DNA of 64,000 bases from Candidatus Schekmanbacteria bacterium. GTDB taxonomy: Bacteria; Schekmanbacteria; GWA2-38-11; J061. The translations under genes were made by a program, and so were the position numbers. This document shows positions 54,110 to 63,884 of this stretch, piece by piece; position 1 is the stretch's first letter; each line of letters begins with the position of its first letter. The stretch lies in assembly GCA_016219965.1 (NCBI GenBank), contig JACRJM010000015.1, positions 405,857 through 469,856 on the forward strand, given 5' to 3'. The notes below the pieces were generated by a model, which saw nothing but the letters and a program-made list of their open reading frames with translations, was not told the origin of the DNA and made no database searches.

Positions 54110-55260
54110 AAAAAGTACTTATGGGGAACCATGCGGTTTCACTGGGTGTGAAGCTTGCAAGGGTTAATGTCATAGCAGCTTATCCAATAACACCGCAATC
54201 ACAGATCGTTGAACTTTTATCTGAAATGTGTGCAGACGGCGAGATTGACGCCGAGTTTCTGAAAGTAGAATCGGAACATTCTTCGATGGCATGCTGTATC
54301 GGTGCATCGCTGGCGGGAGCACGTGCTTTTACAGCTACTTCATCACAGGGTCTTCTGTTGATGCATGAGATGCTTCACTGGGCAGCAGGTTCACGCACGC
54401 CTGTTGTAATGACAAATGTAAACAGGGGGGTAAGTCCTCCATGGACTATATGGACAGATCAAACCGATTCAGTTTCTCAAAGAGATACGGGATGGATTCA
54501 GGTTTATTGTGAAAACAATCAGGAGGTCATTGATACGATTCTACAGGCTTACTGGGTGGCAGAGAAGGTGAGCCTCCCATTTATGGTTGTTTATGATGGG
54601 TTTTACCTTTCACATACGAGCGAGCCGGTTGATGTACCTGAGCAGAATATAGTTGATAGTTTTTTAAAACCGTATGAACCTTTCTACAAGATAGATGTAG
54701 AGAAACCTCACTCCATAAACAGTATTGTTTATCCAAGTCATTATATGGAGTTCAGGCACAATATCAAAAAATCAATGGATTCGGTGCCGTCAATATTGAA
54801 GCAGTGTCTGGCAGAATTTAAAAAACATTTTAACCGTGAATACAGTACCATTGAAGAATATAGAAATGATGATGCTGAAATTACACTCATTACTTCAAGC
54901 ACAGTTACAAGTACTGCAAGAATACTTATTGATGAGTTCAGAAAAAAAGGGATAAAGATCGGGCTTGTAAAACTGCGCCTTTTTAATCCCTTCCCGCACG
55001 ATGATATACTTCGTGCCCTTAAAGGAAAAAGCAAAGTAGGAGTAATTGACAGAAATTATTCACCCGGCAATGGAGGCGTATTCGCACAGACCCTTAAATT
55101 CAGTATTTCACAGGTTGCCGGTATGCCTGAAGTATATCCTTTCATTGTGGGATTGGGAGGAAGAGATGTCACGGAAGAAGTACTTGGAGAAGCTGTTGAG
55201 ATAATGTTTAATGGAAAGCATAGAGGGGAAAAGGAGATATGGATAGGACTGAAAGACTGA
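54106..55260 (+). CDS. 2-oxoacid:acceptor oxidoreductase, alpha subunit
   Basis: The 384-aa alpha subunit has the TPP-oxidoreductase motifs: YPITPQSQIVELLSEM, KVESEHSSMACCIGASLAGA, TATSSQGLLLMHEM, WTDQTDSVSQRDTGWIQ and the C-terminal PFIVGLGGRDVTEEVL. The TTG start at 54106 overlaps the stop of the previous gene by 4 nt. The keto acid is not fixed by the residues I can see. Confidence 0.93.
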   Translation: MKKVLMGNHAVSLGVKLARVNVIAAYPITPQSQIVELLSEMCADGEIDAEFLKVESEHSSMACCIGASLAGARAFTATSSQGLLLMHEMLHWAAGSRTPVVMTNVNRGVSPPWTIWTDQTDSVSQRDTGWIQVYCENNQEVIDTILQAYWVAEKVSLPFMVVYDGFYLSHTSEPVDVPEQNIVDSFLKPYEPFYKIDVEKPHSINSIVYPSHYMEFRHNIKKSMDSVPSILKQCLAEFKKHFNREYSTIEEYRNDDAEITLITSSTVTSTARILIDEFRKKGIKIGLVKLRLFNPFPHDDILRALKGKSKVGVIDRNYSPGNGGVFAQTLKFSISQVAGMPEVYPFIVGLGGRDVTEEVLGEAVEIMFNGKHRGEKEIWIGLKD

Positions 55261-56138
55261 ATATCCCTGAAACCGAATTATTTCATCCCGGGCATTATGC
55301 GTGCCAGGGGTGCGGTGCGCCGATAGTAACAAGATACATGATGAAAGCTCTCGGGAAGAAAACAATAATTGTTATACCTGCATGCTGCTGGTCTGTTATA
55401 CAGGGTCCTTATCCATATTCGACTCTTAAGGTATCTGTTGTGCATACTGCTTTTGAAACCGCAGCTTCAACGGCATCAGGGATACGCTCTGCTCTTAAGA
55501 CACAGGGGAGAAACGACATCCATGTTGTTGCCCTTGCAGGTGACGGAGGAACATTTGATATAGGCCTTCAGGCACTTTCAGGAGCAGCAGAACGGAACGA
55601 CAATATAATCTATGTCTGTTATGACAACGAAGCTTATATGAACACAGGAATTCAGAGAAGCTCATCAACTCCATTCGGAGCATGGACTACTACAACCCCG
55701 GGAAGTCATTACAAAGACAGACCCAAAAAAGATATAATACAAATAATGGCTGCACACCGGATTCCTTATGCAGCGACAGGAAGTGTCGCATATCCTGAAG
55801 ATCTTTATAAAAAATTCAAGAAGGCTTCTACTATGACAGGTCTTCGTTTTTTCCATATTTTTTCACCATGTCCTCCTGGTTGGAAGTCCGCAACAGATGA
55901 CTCAATAAAAATCGCCCGATATGCAACATGGTCGAAAATATATCCATTATACGAGGTTTTTGATGGGGAAAGATTCATTGTTACCAAACCTGAGAAGGAA
56001 ATTCCGGTCAGTGATTATTTCAGCATCCAGAAGAGATTTTCAAATCTTTCAGAACATGACACTGCCTTCATCCAGCAGATGGTAGATGAGCGCTGGATGT
56101 CATTGCTAAAATTATCCGGTTCTTCTCCGGAAAAATAA
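55239..56138 (+). CDS. 2-oxoacid:acceptor oxidoreductase, beta subunit (TPP-binding)
   Basis: The 299-aa beta subunit binds thiamine diphosphate and an iron-sulphur cluster: HYACQGCGAPIVTRYMMKAL, GDGGTFDIGLQALSG and YDNEAYMNTGIQRSSSTPFG, with ATTTPG-like TTTTPGS nearby. It completes the gamma, delta-like, alpha, beta set and overlaps the alpha gene by 22 nt. Together with the acyl-CoA mutase in the same run, a 2-oxoisovalerate role is plausible. Confidence 0.93.
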   Translation: MDRTERLNIPETELFHPGHYACQGCGAPIVTRYMMKALGKKTIIVIPACCWSVIQGPYPYSTLKVSVVHTAFETAASTASGIRSALKTQGRNDIHVVALAGDGGTFDIGLQALSGAAERNDNIIYVCYDNEAYMNTGIQRSSSTPFGAWTTTTPGSHYKDRPKKDIIQIMAAHRIPYAATGSVAYPEDLYKKFKKASTMTGLRFFHIFSPCPPGWKSATDDSIKIARYATWSKIYPLYEVFDGERFIVTKPEKEIPVSDYFSIQKRFSNLSEHDTAFIQQMVDERWMSLLKLSGSSPEK

Positions 56139-56186
56139 ACATAATATATGCGATGATTTTGAATAATATTGTATGACGAAACCAAT

Positions 56187-57554
56187 ATGAAAAAAAGAGT
56201 CCTGCTCTTTATATTTTTCTTTATGTTCACGGAGTCTTTATCGTGGTTGCTTTTAGAGAAAGCCCATGCAGAGATTAATATTGCAGGGATAAAACTGTCG
56301 CCAGCCGTATCAGTGAACTATGGTTATGATGACAATTACACATTTTCCGAAAAAAAGTCAGGAGCATATACTGTTTCTGTATTGCCATCTCTCAACGTGA
56401 AGTATATCGAAGGAATTACAGATTTTGAATTTAATGCAAATAGTCCTTACCGTTATTTTTCTGAATCGACAGACAAGAAATCGAAATTCTATGAAACGTT
56501 TTATGATTCTCATCTGAATTTCAAACTGCCAATGGATGTCAAAATTGAATTTGACGATAATTTTGTCAGCACTAAGTTAAGCCCTTTTTTAACAGAAGAA
56601 AGATTTAATAGGACTGATAGATCTGAAAACCATTTTCACGGGAATTTCACATTACCTTTAGGGACATTGTTAGGTTTCAATATTGATTACAGGAATGACA
56701 ATTACAGGTATGTTGATAGCGGGGATGCTTTTTTTCCTTTTTCTCTTAATAACAGGAAATATGATAATGTTAGTTTTAGGACCTATTATAAGGTTTTAAG
56801 CGACACAAGAGTTTTTTACAGATATAGCTATCAGCGTCTTATCTATAAGAATGATAAAATAAAAAATTTTAGTCAGACGAATAATAACTCTCAGGCACAT
56901 CAGTCAGATTATGGAATTGATCAATCTATAGGGAACATATTCAGAATTTCTGGGTCAATTGGAACCGGCCAATCAAAGCACGCGTCAGCTGATGGTCGTG
57001 GGAGAAATAAGTCTCAGGATGACCGGTTTGTATGGAATACAACGCTCTTTGTAAATGCAGGCGAAAAACTTGATATTTTTTTTAATGTTGGTAGGTCAGT
57101 GACAAATACTGATAATTTTACTTCAAAAAACAGAAGCAATGAAAATCTTTCAATATACTTATCACTTAATTCCCAGCTCACGACAAATACTAAGCTAAGC
57201 ATTATAGGCGGAAGAAGTGAAAGCGTCTCAAGCCTTGAAGCTGATACTGATACAGTTTTTAAAAACTTTACTATAGAACTAGAACAGAAATTCTTTGAAA
57301 GGATAAATTCTGACTTGGAGTTCCAGTATGGGATTAATGAATATAGTGGGGGATTTACTTCAATAAAAAATGATAAGCGATGGAGCATTGATGAACGTAT
57401 AGATTTTAATTTCAACAAACATCTAACATTGGGAGTTGACTACCTTCATCAAAACCGCAGTCTAAACCGCAAAAGCAGTAATGAAAACAGTAACAGCAGC
57501 TTTGGGAATTATAATCGCAATGTAGTAACTTTTAATGTAAGATTAAGCTATTAA
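56187..57554 (+). CDS. Outer-membrane beta-barrel protein of the exopolysaccharide locus
   Basis: The 455-aa protein has a signal peptide (cleavage after AHA) and alternating hydrophobic/polar strands rich in Tyr, Asn and Ser, ending with an aromatic-type strand (NVVTFNVRLSY), the signature of an outer-membrane barrel. It resembles the barrel proteins found in front of exopolysaccharide/exosortase clusters. The ATG at 56187 starts a normal signal peptide; the frame opens at 56169. No Shine-Dalgarno sequence is clear. It is 48 nt after the oxidoreductase operon and may be transcribed from within it. Confidence 0.75.
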   Translation: MKKRVLLFIFFFMFTESLSWLLLEKAHAEINIAGIKLSPAVSVNYGYDDNYTFSEKKSGAYTVSVLPSLNVKYIEGITDFEFNANSPYRYFSESTDKKSKFYETFYDSHLNFKLPMDVKIEFDDNFVSTKLSPFLTEERFNRTDRSENHFHGNFTLPLGTLLGFNIDYRNDNYRYVDSGDAFFPFSLNNRKYDNVSFRTYYKVLSDTRVFYRYSYQRLIYKNDKIKNFSQTNNNSQAHQSDYGIDQSIGNIFRISGSIGTGQSKHASADGRGRNKSQDDRFVWNTTLFVNAGEKLDIFFNVGRSVTNTDNFTSKNRSNENLSIYLSLNSQLTTNTKLSIIGGRSESVSSLEADTDTVFKNFTIELEQKFFERINSDLEFQYGINEYSGGFTSIKNDKRWSIDERIDFNFNKHLTLGVDYLHQNRSLNRKSSNENSNSSFGNYNRNVVTFNVRLSY

Positions 57555-57619
57555 GCCAATATATAAAAGTGCTAGAATCGAAAACATATAAAAAACAATG
57601 GACTTAAGAGTAAAGAGGC

Positions 57620-57654
57620 TTGACAATGTTTCCTGATATGAATAAATGTTTCCT
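57620..57654 (+). promoter_or_regulatory. Possible promoter with direct repeat AATGTTTCCT
   Basis: TTGACA (57620-57625) lies 17 bp before a weak -10 (TAAATG). Overlapping it are two exact copies of AATGTTTCCT at 57625-57634 and 57645-57654, spaced 20 bp start to start (about two helical turns). The spacing suggests a protein bound to one face of DNA. The -10 is poor, so a regulator-dependent promoter is possible. Confidence 0.4.
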
Positions 57655-57680
57655 TACTCTGTTGTGGAGGAAGCCCGCTA

Positions 57681-58694
57681 ATGATTTCAATTAATACATT
57701 GGTACGCAATAAAGTGTATTTTGGCAGAAAGATTCTTTTTTTGATTACCGTCTCACTTTTGATTCAGGGATGCAGTTTTATTTGGCCTACTCATATTATA
57801 GTAAACCGATACCCCAAAGAGCAGGAGATTCGCGAAGTGGGTAATGACAATACATCACAGCTTTCTGATGTTGAACTGCCTGTAGAAAAAATCGTCAACT
57901 CTGAAACTGACTGGTATACTGTTGGACCTGAAGATGTTTTAGAAATAAAAGTTTGGCAGAATAATGACCTTTCAATGGAAGCAAGAGTTAATGATGATGG
58001 ATCAATTAATTTTCCATTTTTGAAAAAAGTGAAAGTCCTAGGGAAAACTGCCACAGAGATTAGTGCAATGCTTACTTCAATGCTTGCGGAAGGATATGTT
58101 TATGAGCCGCAGGTATTTGTTAATGTAAAGGATTATAAGAGCAAAAAGATTTATGTTATTGGAGAGGCAGAAAAAAATGGGACTTATAATCTAAAGAAAC
58201 CGACAACACTCTTTGAATTCATCGCACAGATGGGAGGTCTTAAAAAGACTGCTGGAAACAGAATAATAATAAAAAGAGTTGAAAAAGAGTTATCAAATGA
58301 AAAGATGAGAGAAATTGAAATTCCGGTAGTTGACGGTGAGATACAAAAAAATATTCTTCTTATGGAAAATGATGTTATCGATGTGCCGGAAGCGAAATAT
58401 TTTATTGCTGGAGAAGTTTCTAAACCCGGTTATTATAAAATAGAGGAAGACTATAATATTTACCAGGCAATAGTTGTTGCTGGAGATTTTACAAAAGCAG
58501 CTGATGAAACGAGAGTAAAGCTTTCTAGGGATAGCGGCAGAAATGTTCTGGTGATTAATGTGGAAAAGCTTAAGAAGGGTCTTGAAAGAGGGATATCTGC
58601 TACATCTGAAAAGTTCAGGAATCAGATTGAAGAGCTGAAAATTCATGACGGAGACATGATAATTGTCCCTAAAAGTATTTTTTATTCTGAATAA
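57681..58694 (+). CDS. Polysaccharide export outer-membrane lipoprotein (Wza-like)
   Basis: The 337-aa lipoprotein has a lipobox LIQGC at about residue 31 and a Poly_export domain (about 77-165: VGPEDVLEIKVWQNNDLS, NDDGSINFPFLKKVKVLG, YVYEPQVFVNV), followed by two SLBB-type domains. It forms the outer-membrane exit pore for the polysaccharide. It starts 126 nt after the barrel gene, with TGGAGGAAG before the ATG, and works with the Wzc-like gene 26 nt downstream. Confidence 0.94.
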   Translation: MISINTLVRNKVYFGRKILFLITVSLLIQGCSFIWPTHIIVNRYPKEQEIREVGNDNTSQLSDVELPVEKIVNSETDWYTVGPEDVLEIKVWQNNDLSMEARVNDDGSINFPFLKKVKVLGKTATEISAMLTSMLAEGYVYEPQVFVNVKDYKSKKIYVIGEAEKNGTYNLKKPTTLFEFIAQMGGLKKTAGNRIIIKRVEKELSNEKMREIEIPVVDGEIQKNILLMENDVIDVPEAKYFIAGEVSKPGYYKIEEDYNIYQAIVVAGDFTKAADETRVKLSRDSGRNVLVINVEKLKKGLERGISATSEKFRNQIEELKIHDGDMIIVPKSIFYSE

Positions 58695-58720
58695 AAAAAT
58701 AAGTCCGATAGAGACGACCT

Positions 58721-60817
58721 ATGGAAAATGCTAAAAAAATCGACATCACTCCGCATCTGCGAGATTACTTTTATATACTAAAGAAAAGGATAAGGACAAT
58801 AGTACTTGTTGCTCTCTTTATTATTGTAATGGTGACAATCGCTACTTTTAAACAACAGAAAATATATCAGGCAAGATCTAGGATTATGATTGAATTTGCT
58901 GTAAACAGCATAGTTTCATTTACAGATATAGATAAGACATCAGGGTATAATGAATATTTTGAAACTGAGTATGAAATCATTAGAAGTCGTATGGTAGCTC
59001 TTGAAGTTGTTAACAGGTTATATCCGAATGATAATTTATCTGAAGATGAACAGATAGCAAGAGCAGAATCCATAAGGAACAAAATAATTGTTGAACCTGT
59101 TAAAGGAACGAATCTGGTTGATATTATAATTATGGGACCAGATCCAAAAGAAGCAACCAACCTTGCTAACTTAGTAAGTGATGTTTTTATAGAGAAAAGC
59201 CTTGAGGATAAAGTTAACGCATACAAAGCTGCGTCAAGCTGGCTTGATGATCAAATAACATCTGTCATATTGAAAATGAAAAAGGCAGAATTCGATCTTC
59301 AGAAATACCGCGAAGAAAAACAGATAATCTCTCCAAAGATAGAGGAGAGCCAGAGTTCTGTTATCTCGGAATTAAATCAAGTAACTGGGGAATTAAAACA
59401 ACTCCAATTAAAAAAAATAGAGCTCGAAGTTACTTTGAAGCAAATATATGACTTGAAAAATAAAGGGATAGACATAGATGAAACATCACTGCCAAGTGTA
59501 TTACAAGGTACGGCAGTTCAGGGAATGAGAAGTCAGATCTATGCGTTCAAACAAAAGATTTCGGAATTAAAAACTCTTTATGGTGACAAACATCCTGAAC
59601 TAGAGAAAATACAAGCCCAATTGAGCGCAATAGATGATAATATAAAGACAGAAATTGAAAAGGTCATAAACCGCATTAACAATGAATATGAGATGATAAG
59701 GGCTAAAGAATCGATGCTTAATAAAAGGTCCGATGAGCTCAATCGCAGTGCTATTGGCCTTTTAGAGCGGTCTATCCAATATAACATTCTAGACCGTGAG
59801 GTTGACATAAACCGTAACCTCTACGATTATCTTTTAAAAAGGGCTGGAGAGATTAATGTTACAGGAAGTATGCGGTTCAATAATATAAGCCCGGTTGATA
59901 AAGCCACAGTTCCAAAAGAGCCAGTAAGCCCAAATGTTCCCAGAAATATCATGTTCGGAAGCATTGTTGGTTTAATCTTTGGTGTCGGTCTTTCATTCTT
60001 TTTAGAATATCTTGATAACACTATTAGGACAATAGAGGATGTCGAACATTTTATAAGTGTGCCATTACTAGGTTTTGTTCCTAATATCAATGCGTATATA
60101 AGAAGAAGAGGGCAGAACGTATCGGCAGAACTAGTATCTTTTACACATCCTAAATCAACTATATCTGAATGCTACAGAGCTATCAGGACCAATCTTATTT
60201 TTTCCAATGAATCACCTCCAAAACTTATAATGATTACAAGTTCAACACCGAGCGAGGGGAAAACAGTTACTTCTGTAAACCTAGCAATAACTATGGCTCA
60301 AAGTGAAAAAAAAGTATTACTTATTGACGGTGACATGAGAAGATCCCGTATACATGAAGTTTTTTCTATGGAAAATAAATATGGATTGAGCACGATACTT
60401 TCAGAGGAGATTGACCCATTCTCTGTAGTAATTAAAAGTAAAATTCCTAGCCTCTATGTCCTTCCTAGCGGTCCGCTTCCGAAGAATCCGGCAGAACTGC
60501 TTATGATGGATCGTATGAAAAAAGTAATGGGTCTTTTGAATGACAATTATGACTATATCATAATTGATGCTCCGCCAGTCATTCCCGTAACTGATCCATC
60601 CATTATTTCAAAATATGCTGATGCAGTCTGTCTGGTAGTGAGAAGCGGTGTAACACCGAAGAATATAGCTGAAAAAAATGCAAAGAAGTTTACGGAGTTA
60701 GATGTAAAAAGACTTGGTGTAATACTTAATGACGTTGGAAAACAGGATTCAGACTATTATTACAGTGAATATTACTACAGTTACTATAAGCGAGAAGAAG
60801 ACCACCAGCAGGTTTGA
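58721..60817 (+). CDS. Chain-length/tyrosine-kinase protein (Wzc-like)
   Basis: The 698-aa protein has a Wzz domain with an N-terminal membrane helix (TIVLVALFIIVMVTIATF), a long coiled-coil GNVR-like middle (about 170-400), a second membrane helix near 415-435, and a cytoplasmic BY-kinase: Walker A SSTPSEGKTVTSVN, A' LLIDGDMRRSR, Walker B YIIIDAPP. It ends with a tyrosine cluster SDYYYSEYYYSYYKRE (eight tyrosines), the autophosphorylation tail. It sets polymer length with Wza. It begins 26 nt after the export gene. Confidence 0.95.
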   Translation: MENAKKIDITPHLRDYFYILKKRIRTIVLVALFIIVMVTIATFKQQKIYQARSRIMIEFAVNSIVSFTDIDKTSGYNEYFETEYEIIRSRMVALEVVNRLYPNDNLSEDEQIARAESIRNKIIVEPVKGTNLVDIIIMGPDPKEATNLANLVSDVFIEKSLEDKVNAYKAASSWLDDQITSVILKMKKAEFDLQKYREEKQIISPKIEESQSSVISELNQVTGELKQLQLKKIELEVTLKQIYDLKNKGIDIDETSLPSVLQGTAVQGMRSQIYAFKQKISELKTLYGDKHPELEKIQAQLSAIDDNIKTEIEKVINRINNEYEMIRAKESMLNKRSDELNRSAIGLLERSIQYNILDREVDINRNLYDYLLKRAGEINVTGSMRFNNISPVDKATVPKEPVSPNVPRNIMFGSIVGLIFGVGLSFFLEYLDNTIRTIEDVEHFISVPLLGFVPNINAYIRRRGQNVSAELVSFTHPKSTISECYRAIRTNLIFSNESPPKLIMITSSTPSEGKTVTSVNLAITMAQSEKKVLLIDGDMRRSRIHEVFSMENKYGLSTILSEEIDPFSVVIKSKIPSLYVLPSGPLPKNPAELLMMDRMKKVMGLLNDNYDYIIIDAPPVIPVTDPSIISKYADAVCLVVRSGVTPKNIAEKNAKKFTELDVKRLGVILNDVGKQDSDYYYSEYYYSYYKREEDHQQV

Positions 60818-61029
60818 TGCATAGATTGTTTGTGTCCAGTTTGCCCTGTATCCAATTGAATATCATATCTTTAGAACGTTAAAAGGCCGGAATTCCAAGT
60901 ATCAGGAGAACGTGTGATAGAGCACATATTTAAAAGAACACACAATATACTCGTACCATGGGGACTGGTAAAGTTATTTTACAAATGTTTTTTAGCGGAT
61001 TAAATTAATGCATTTATTTAGGGCGCATA

Positions 61030-62499
61030 TTGTCGCATGCTATGTTAAGAAATAGTCAGAATCAGAGTGATAACTCCAGCCTTCTCGACAGACTGATAGA
61101 GTGGGGAATACTTTTATTGATTTTTTTTACACCCCTAGCATTTAGCACAGTCGAACTATGGTCCGAAGCGACTATGGAAGGAATTGTTTTGTTGATTTTC
61201 ATACTCTGGATAATCAAAATGATGTCAGAAAAAAAAATAAAATATATTTGGACATCATTTGATTTATTTGTCATTTCTTTCATTGCTCTTATAATTTTTC
61301 AAATGCTCCCACTTCCAGTTTCTTTGGTAAAACTCTTTTCCCCTCATACAGTTGAGTTAGTGCGGCATCTTATTTCAGATACATCTGCAAATCCAAGATT
61401 TTTAAAGATATCCATTGTTCCATGGGAAACTCAGGGTGAACTTATTAAGGTTCTGACATATGCAATGATTTACCTATTAATTATTAATAATTTTAATTCA
61501 CTTCATAAAATGAAGAAAATATTAGTCTCTATTTCCATAATTGGCGGAATCGAGGCAGTTTACGGTCTTATACAATATATAAGTGGTGATGAAATGCTTT
61601 TCAGATTTACAAGACTTGATCATGCAAAGGGAAGACTAATAGGAACATTTCCAAGCGCAGACCATTTTTCTGCATATTTACAGATGTGCATATTCTGTAC
61701 TCTCGGATATTTAATGTATATAGGTGACTTTGGAGGATTTGCCAGTGGAAGAAAACAGAAACTGAGTTTTATTGATAAAGTACGAAGGTTTTTCCTTGAA
61801 GATGATAAGTGGGAAGGTAAGGTAGCACTTTTCATATCTATAATTTCAATGTGTACAGCGATTGTATTTACGAAGTCCCGTGCTGGTATGCTTAGTCTTA
61901 TCATTTCCATTATCTGTTTTACATTTATTACCAGAATTAAATTTTCATCAAAATGGTCGGTTGCTATAGTGGGAATTATACTGGTTATAACGGTACTTAT
62001 AGGTGCATGGATTGGTATGACTCCAGTTTTTGACAGGTATTTTCAAATTAACCCTAATGAAGAATTTGAAGAAGGGCGTCCTTCTATCTGGGTAAGTACT
62101 TTTAATATATTCCGAGATTTCCCAATATTTGGTTCAGGATTGGGGACTTTTGTTCATATGTACCCGTCATATACTACGAGAAATAATCAGGGATGGGTTA
62201 ACCATGCACACAATGACTGGCTTGAAATTCTTTCAGATACAGGAATTGCAGGATTCGGTATAGTCATAGCCGGATTTTTTTATCTTACGTTCAAGGGATT
62301 TTTTAAAATATTTATTACAAAAGAAAAACAGCTGATATGGGTTTTTATCGGAAACTATATGGCTATTTTTTCAATTGCTATCCATTGCATTACAGACTTT
62401 AATCTTAAGACAACTGCAGATAGCTTCCTTTTGGTTGTTATTATTGCCATTTTCATACTGTTAAGCAGAAGTTCGGTTTTTTTGATGGACAGAAAATAA
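61030..62499 (+). CDS. O-antigen ligase/polymerase-like membrane protein
   Basis: The 489-aa protein has about 12 membrane segments and the Wzy_C/WaaL-type region: RFTRLDHAKGRLIGTFPSADHFSAYL, VFTKSRAGMLSL, GSGLGTFVHMYPSYTT and HAHNDWLEILSDTG, with the conserved His. It joins or ligates polysaccharide units at the periplasmic face. The start is a TTG at 61030 or the ATG at 61042; no strong ribosome site helps decide. It is 212 bp after the Wzc-like gene; that gap is AT-rich and holds only weak promoter-like pairs. Confidence 0.85.
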   Translation: MSHAMLRNSQNQSDNSSLLDRLIEWGILLLIFFTPLAFSTVELWSEATMEGIVLLIFILWIIKMMSEKKIKYIWTSFDLFVISFIALIIFQMLPLPVSLVKLFSPHTVELVRHLISDTSANPRFLKISIVPWETQGELIKVLTYAMIYLLIINNFNSLHKMKKILVSISIIGGIEAVYGLIQYISGDEMLFRFTRLDHAKGRLIGTFPSADHFSAYLQMCIFCTLGYLMYIGDFGGFASGRKQKLSFIDKVRRFFLEDDKWEGKVALFISIISMCTAIVFTKSRAGMLSLIISIICFTFITRIKFSSKWSVAIVGIILVITVLIGAWIGMTPVFDRYFQINPNEEFEEGRPSIWVSTFNIFRDFPIFGSGLGTFVHMYPSYTTRNNQGWVNHAHNDWLEILSDTGIAGFGIVIAGFFYLTFKGFFKIFITKEKQLIWVFIGNYMAIFSIAIHCITDFNLKTTADSFLLVVIIAIFILLSRSSVFLMDRK

Positions 62500-63872
62500 T
62501 GAAAATAGGGATTGAAGAAAGTAAAATTGAAAATTTTTTTATTGTCTCAGTATTTGTTGTTTTTGTTATCTGCTATTGCATGCTCTATTTCCAGTTTATA
62601 CTATCTAATAATCTGAGGGAAAGGATATCAGATGTCTTGACTGAAGATTTAAGTAACTATGATATAGAAAGTTATATAAGTGCTACGAGAATGGCATCTT
62701 TCAGAAATTACCAACTAGCACTTATTATAGCAGACACTTATGTTGAGAAGATTAATGCCAGGGAAATGTCAAATTCAGAAAATAGTGAAAAAAATGTAGA
62801 TATAGGCAGGAATACTACTGATAAAAATAAAGCAATAAACTTTTACGAGATGGCTATCAATGGAAATCCAGTGTCTGCAGAATCGCATATTAAACTCGGA
62901 GAACTTTATTTCAGAGAAAATAATTATCAGAAAGCGATAAGTTCATTTAAAATAGCTGCAGAGCTTGATGGGAAAAATGCTTATACACTTTTTACAATAG
63001 CAGATTACTTTTTCAAGATGGGACTTATAAATGATGGGAAATCTATATTGAGGATTGCATGCAATATAGTTGACGGACTTCTCCCTGAAGGGTTAAGGAT
63101 TATGTATGAAGTTACAGGTAAAGTGGAAGATCTATATGTAATAACACCAAGAAACAAGGTTTCACTCATGAGTATGGGTTCATTCCTGCGTATGAACAAG
63201 ATGTACGATGAAGCAATAAAAGTATATAAGGATGTTCTTAATATTGATTCCCATGATCAGTTTGTCTATGCAGCTCTTGTAAATGTATATACAGATATGG
63301 GAGACATTGATAAAACTTTAAGTGTATGGGAAGAATCGGTAAAAGCTAATCCGGAAAACCCCGATGCTCTATATGGTCTTGGATTAGCATACCAGAAGAT
63401 TGGCAATGTCAGCCTTGCAGTTGAAAATATTAATAAAGCTGTTAAATTAGCTGATAAAAATACTCCCAAAATAAATATTGTAAATTATCACCTTGTTTTA
63501 ATGAATATCTATTTTAGAATGGGGGAGTATGAAAAATGTATTAAAGAAACTGAGGAAATTATCAGCATTGATTATAAATCTGCGAAAGCCTACTATTTTA
63601 AGGGTCTTTGCGAACAAAAGATTAAAAATGATTTGCGTGCAGTTGTACTTTCCTTCAAAAAGGCTGAGGAACTGGAACCCGAAGAAATTCAGTACAAAAT
63701 AACGCTTGCAAATTGCTATAAGGATTACGGTCTTTATAAAAGTGCGGTTTTGGAATGGAAGAAAATAGCTTTAGTCAAGGGCTATGAGAGAAAGGCGGCA
63801 ACAGAGATAAGCGAACTGATGCAGTCATTGCAAAATTCAAACGTAACAGCAGAAGATAAAGGACTATTTTAA
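62499..63872 (+). CDS. TPR-repeat membrane-anchored protein of the polysaccharide locus
   Basis: The 457-aa protein has one N-terminal membrane helix (about 12-35: FIVSVFVVFVICYCMLYFQF) and a row of TPR helices from about 125 to 445, for example SAESHIKLGELYFRENNYQK, DALYGLGLAYQKIGNVSLA and AKAYYFKGLCEQKIKNDLRA. It would lie in the periplasm or cytoplasm beside the export machine as an assembly scaffold. The start overlaps the ligase stop (TAATG). TPR proteins with this layout accompany exosortase-linked loci. Confidence 0.88.
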   Translation: MKIGIEESKIENFFIVSVFVVFVICYCMLYFQFILSNNLRERISDVLTEDLSNYDIESYISATRMASFRNYQLALIIADTYVEKINAREMSNSENSEKNVDIGRNTTDKNKAINFYEMAINGNPVSAESHIKLGELYFRENNYQKAISSFKIAAELDGKNAYTLFTIADYFFKMGLINDGKSILRIACNIVDGLLPEGLRIMYEVTGKVEDLYVITPRNKVSLMSMGSFLRMNKMYDEAIKVYKDVLNIDSHDQFVYAALVNVYTDMGDIDKTLSVWEESVKANPENPDALYGLGLAYQKIGNVSLAVENINKAVKLADKNTPKINIVNYHLVLMNIYFRMGEYEKCIKETEEIISIDYKSAKAYYFKGLCEQKIKNDLRAVVLSFKKAEELEPEEIQYKITLANCYKDYGLYKSAVLEWKKIALVKGYERKAATEISELMQSLQNSNVTAEDKGLF

Positions 63873-63884
63873 AAAGGTATCTAA

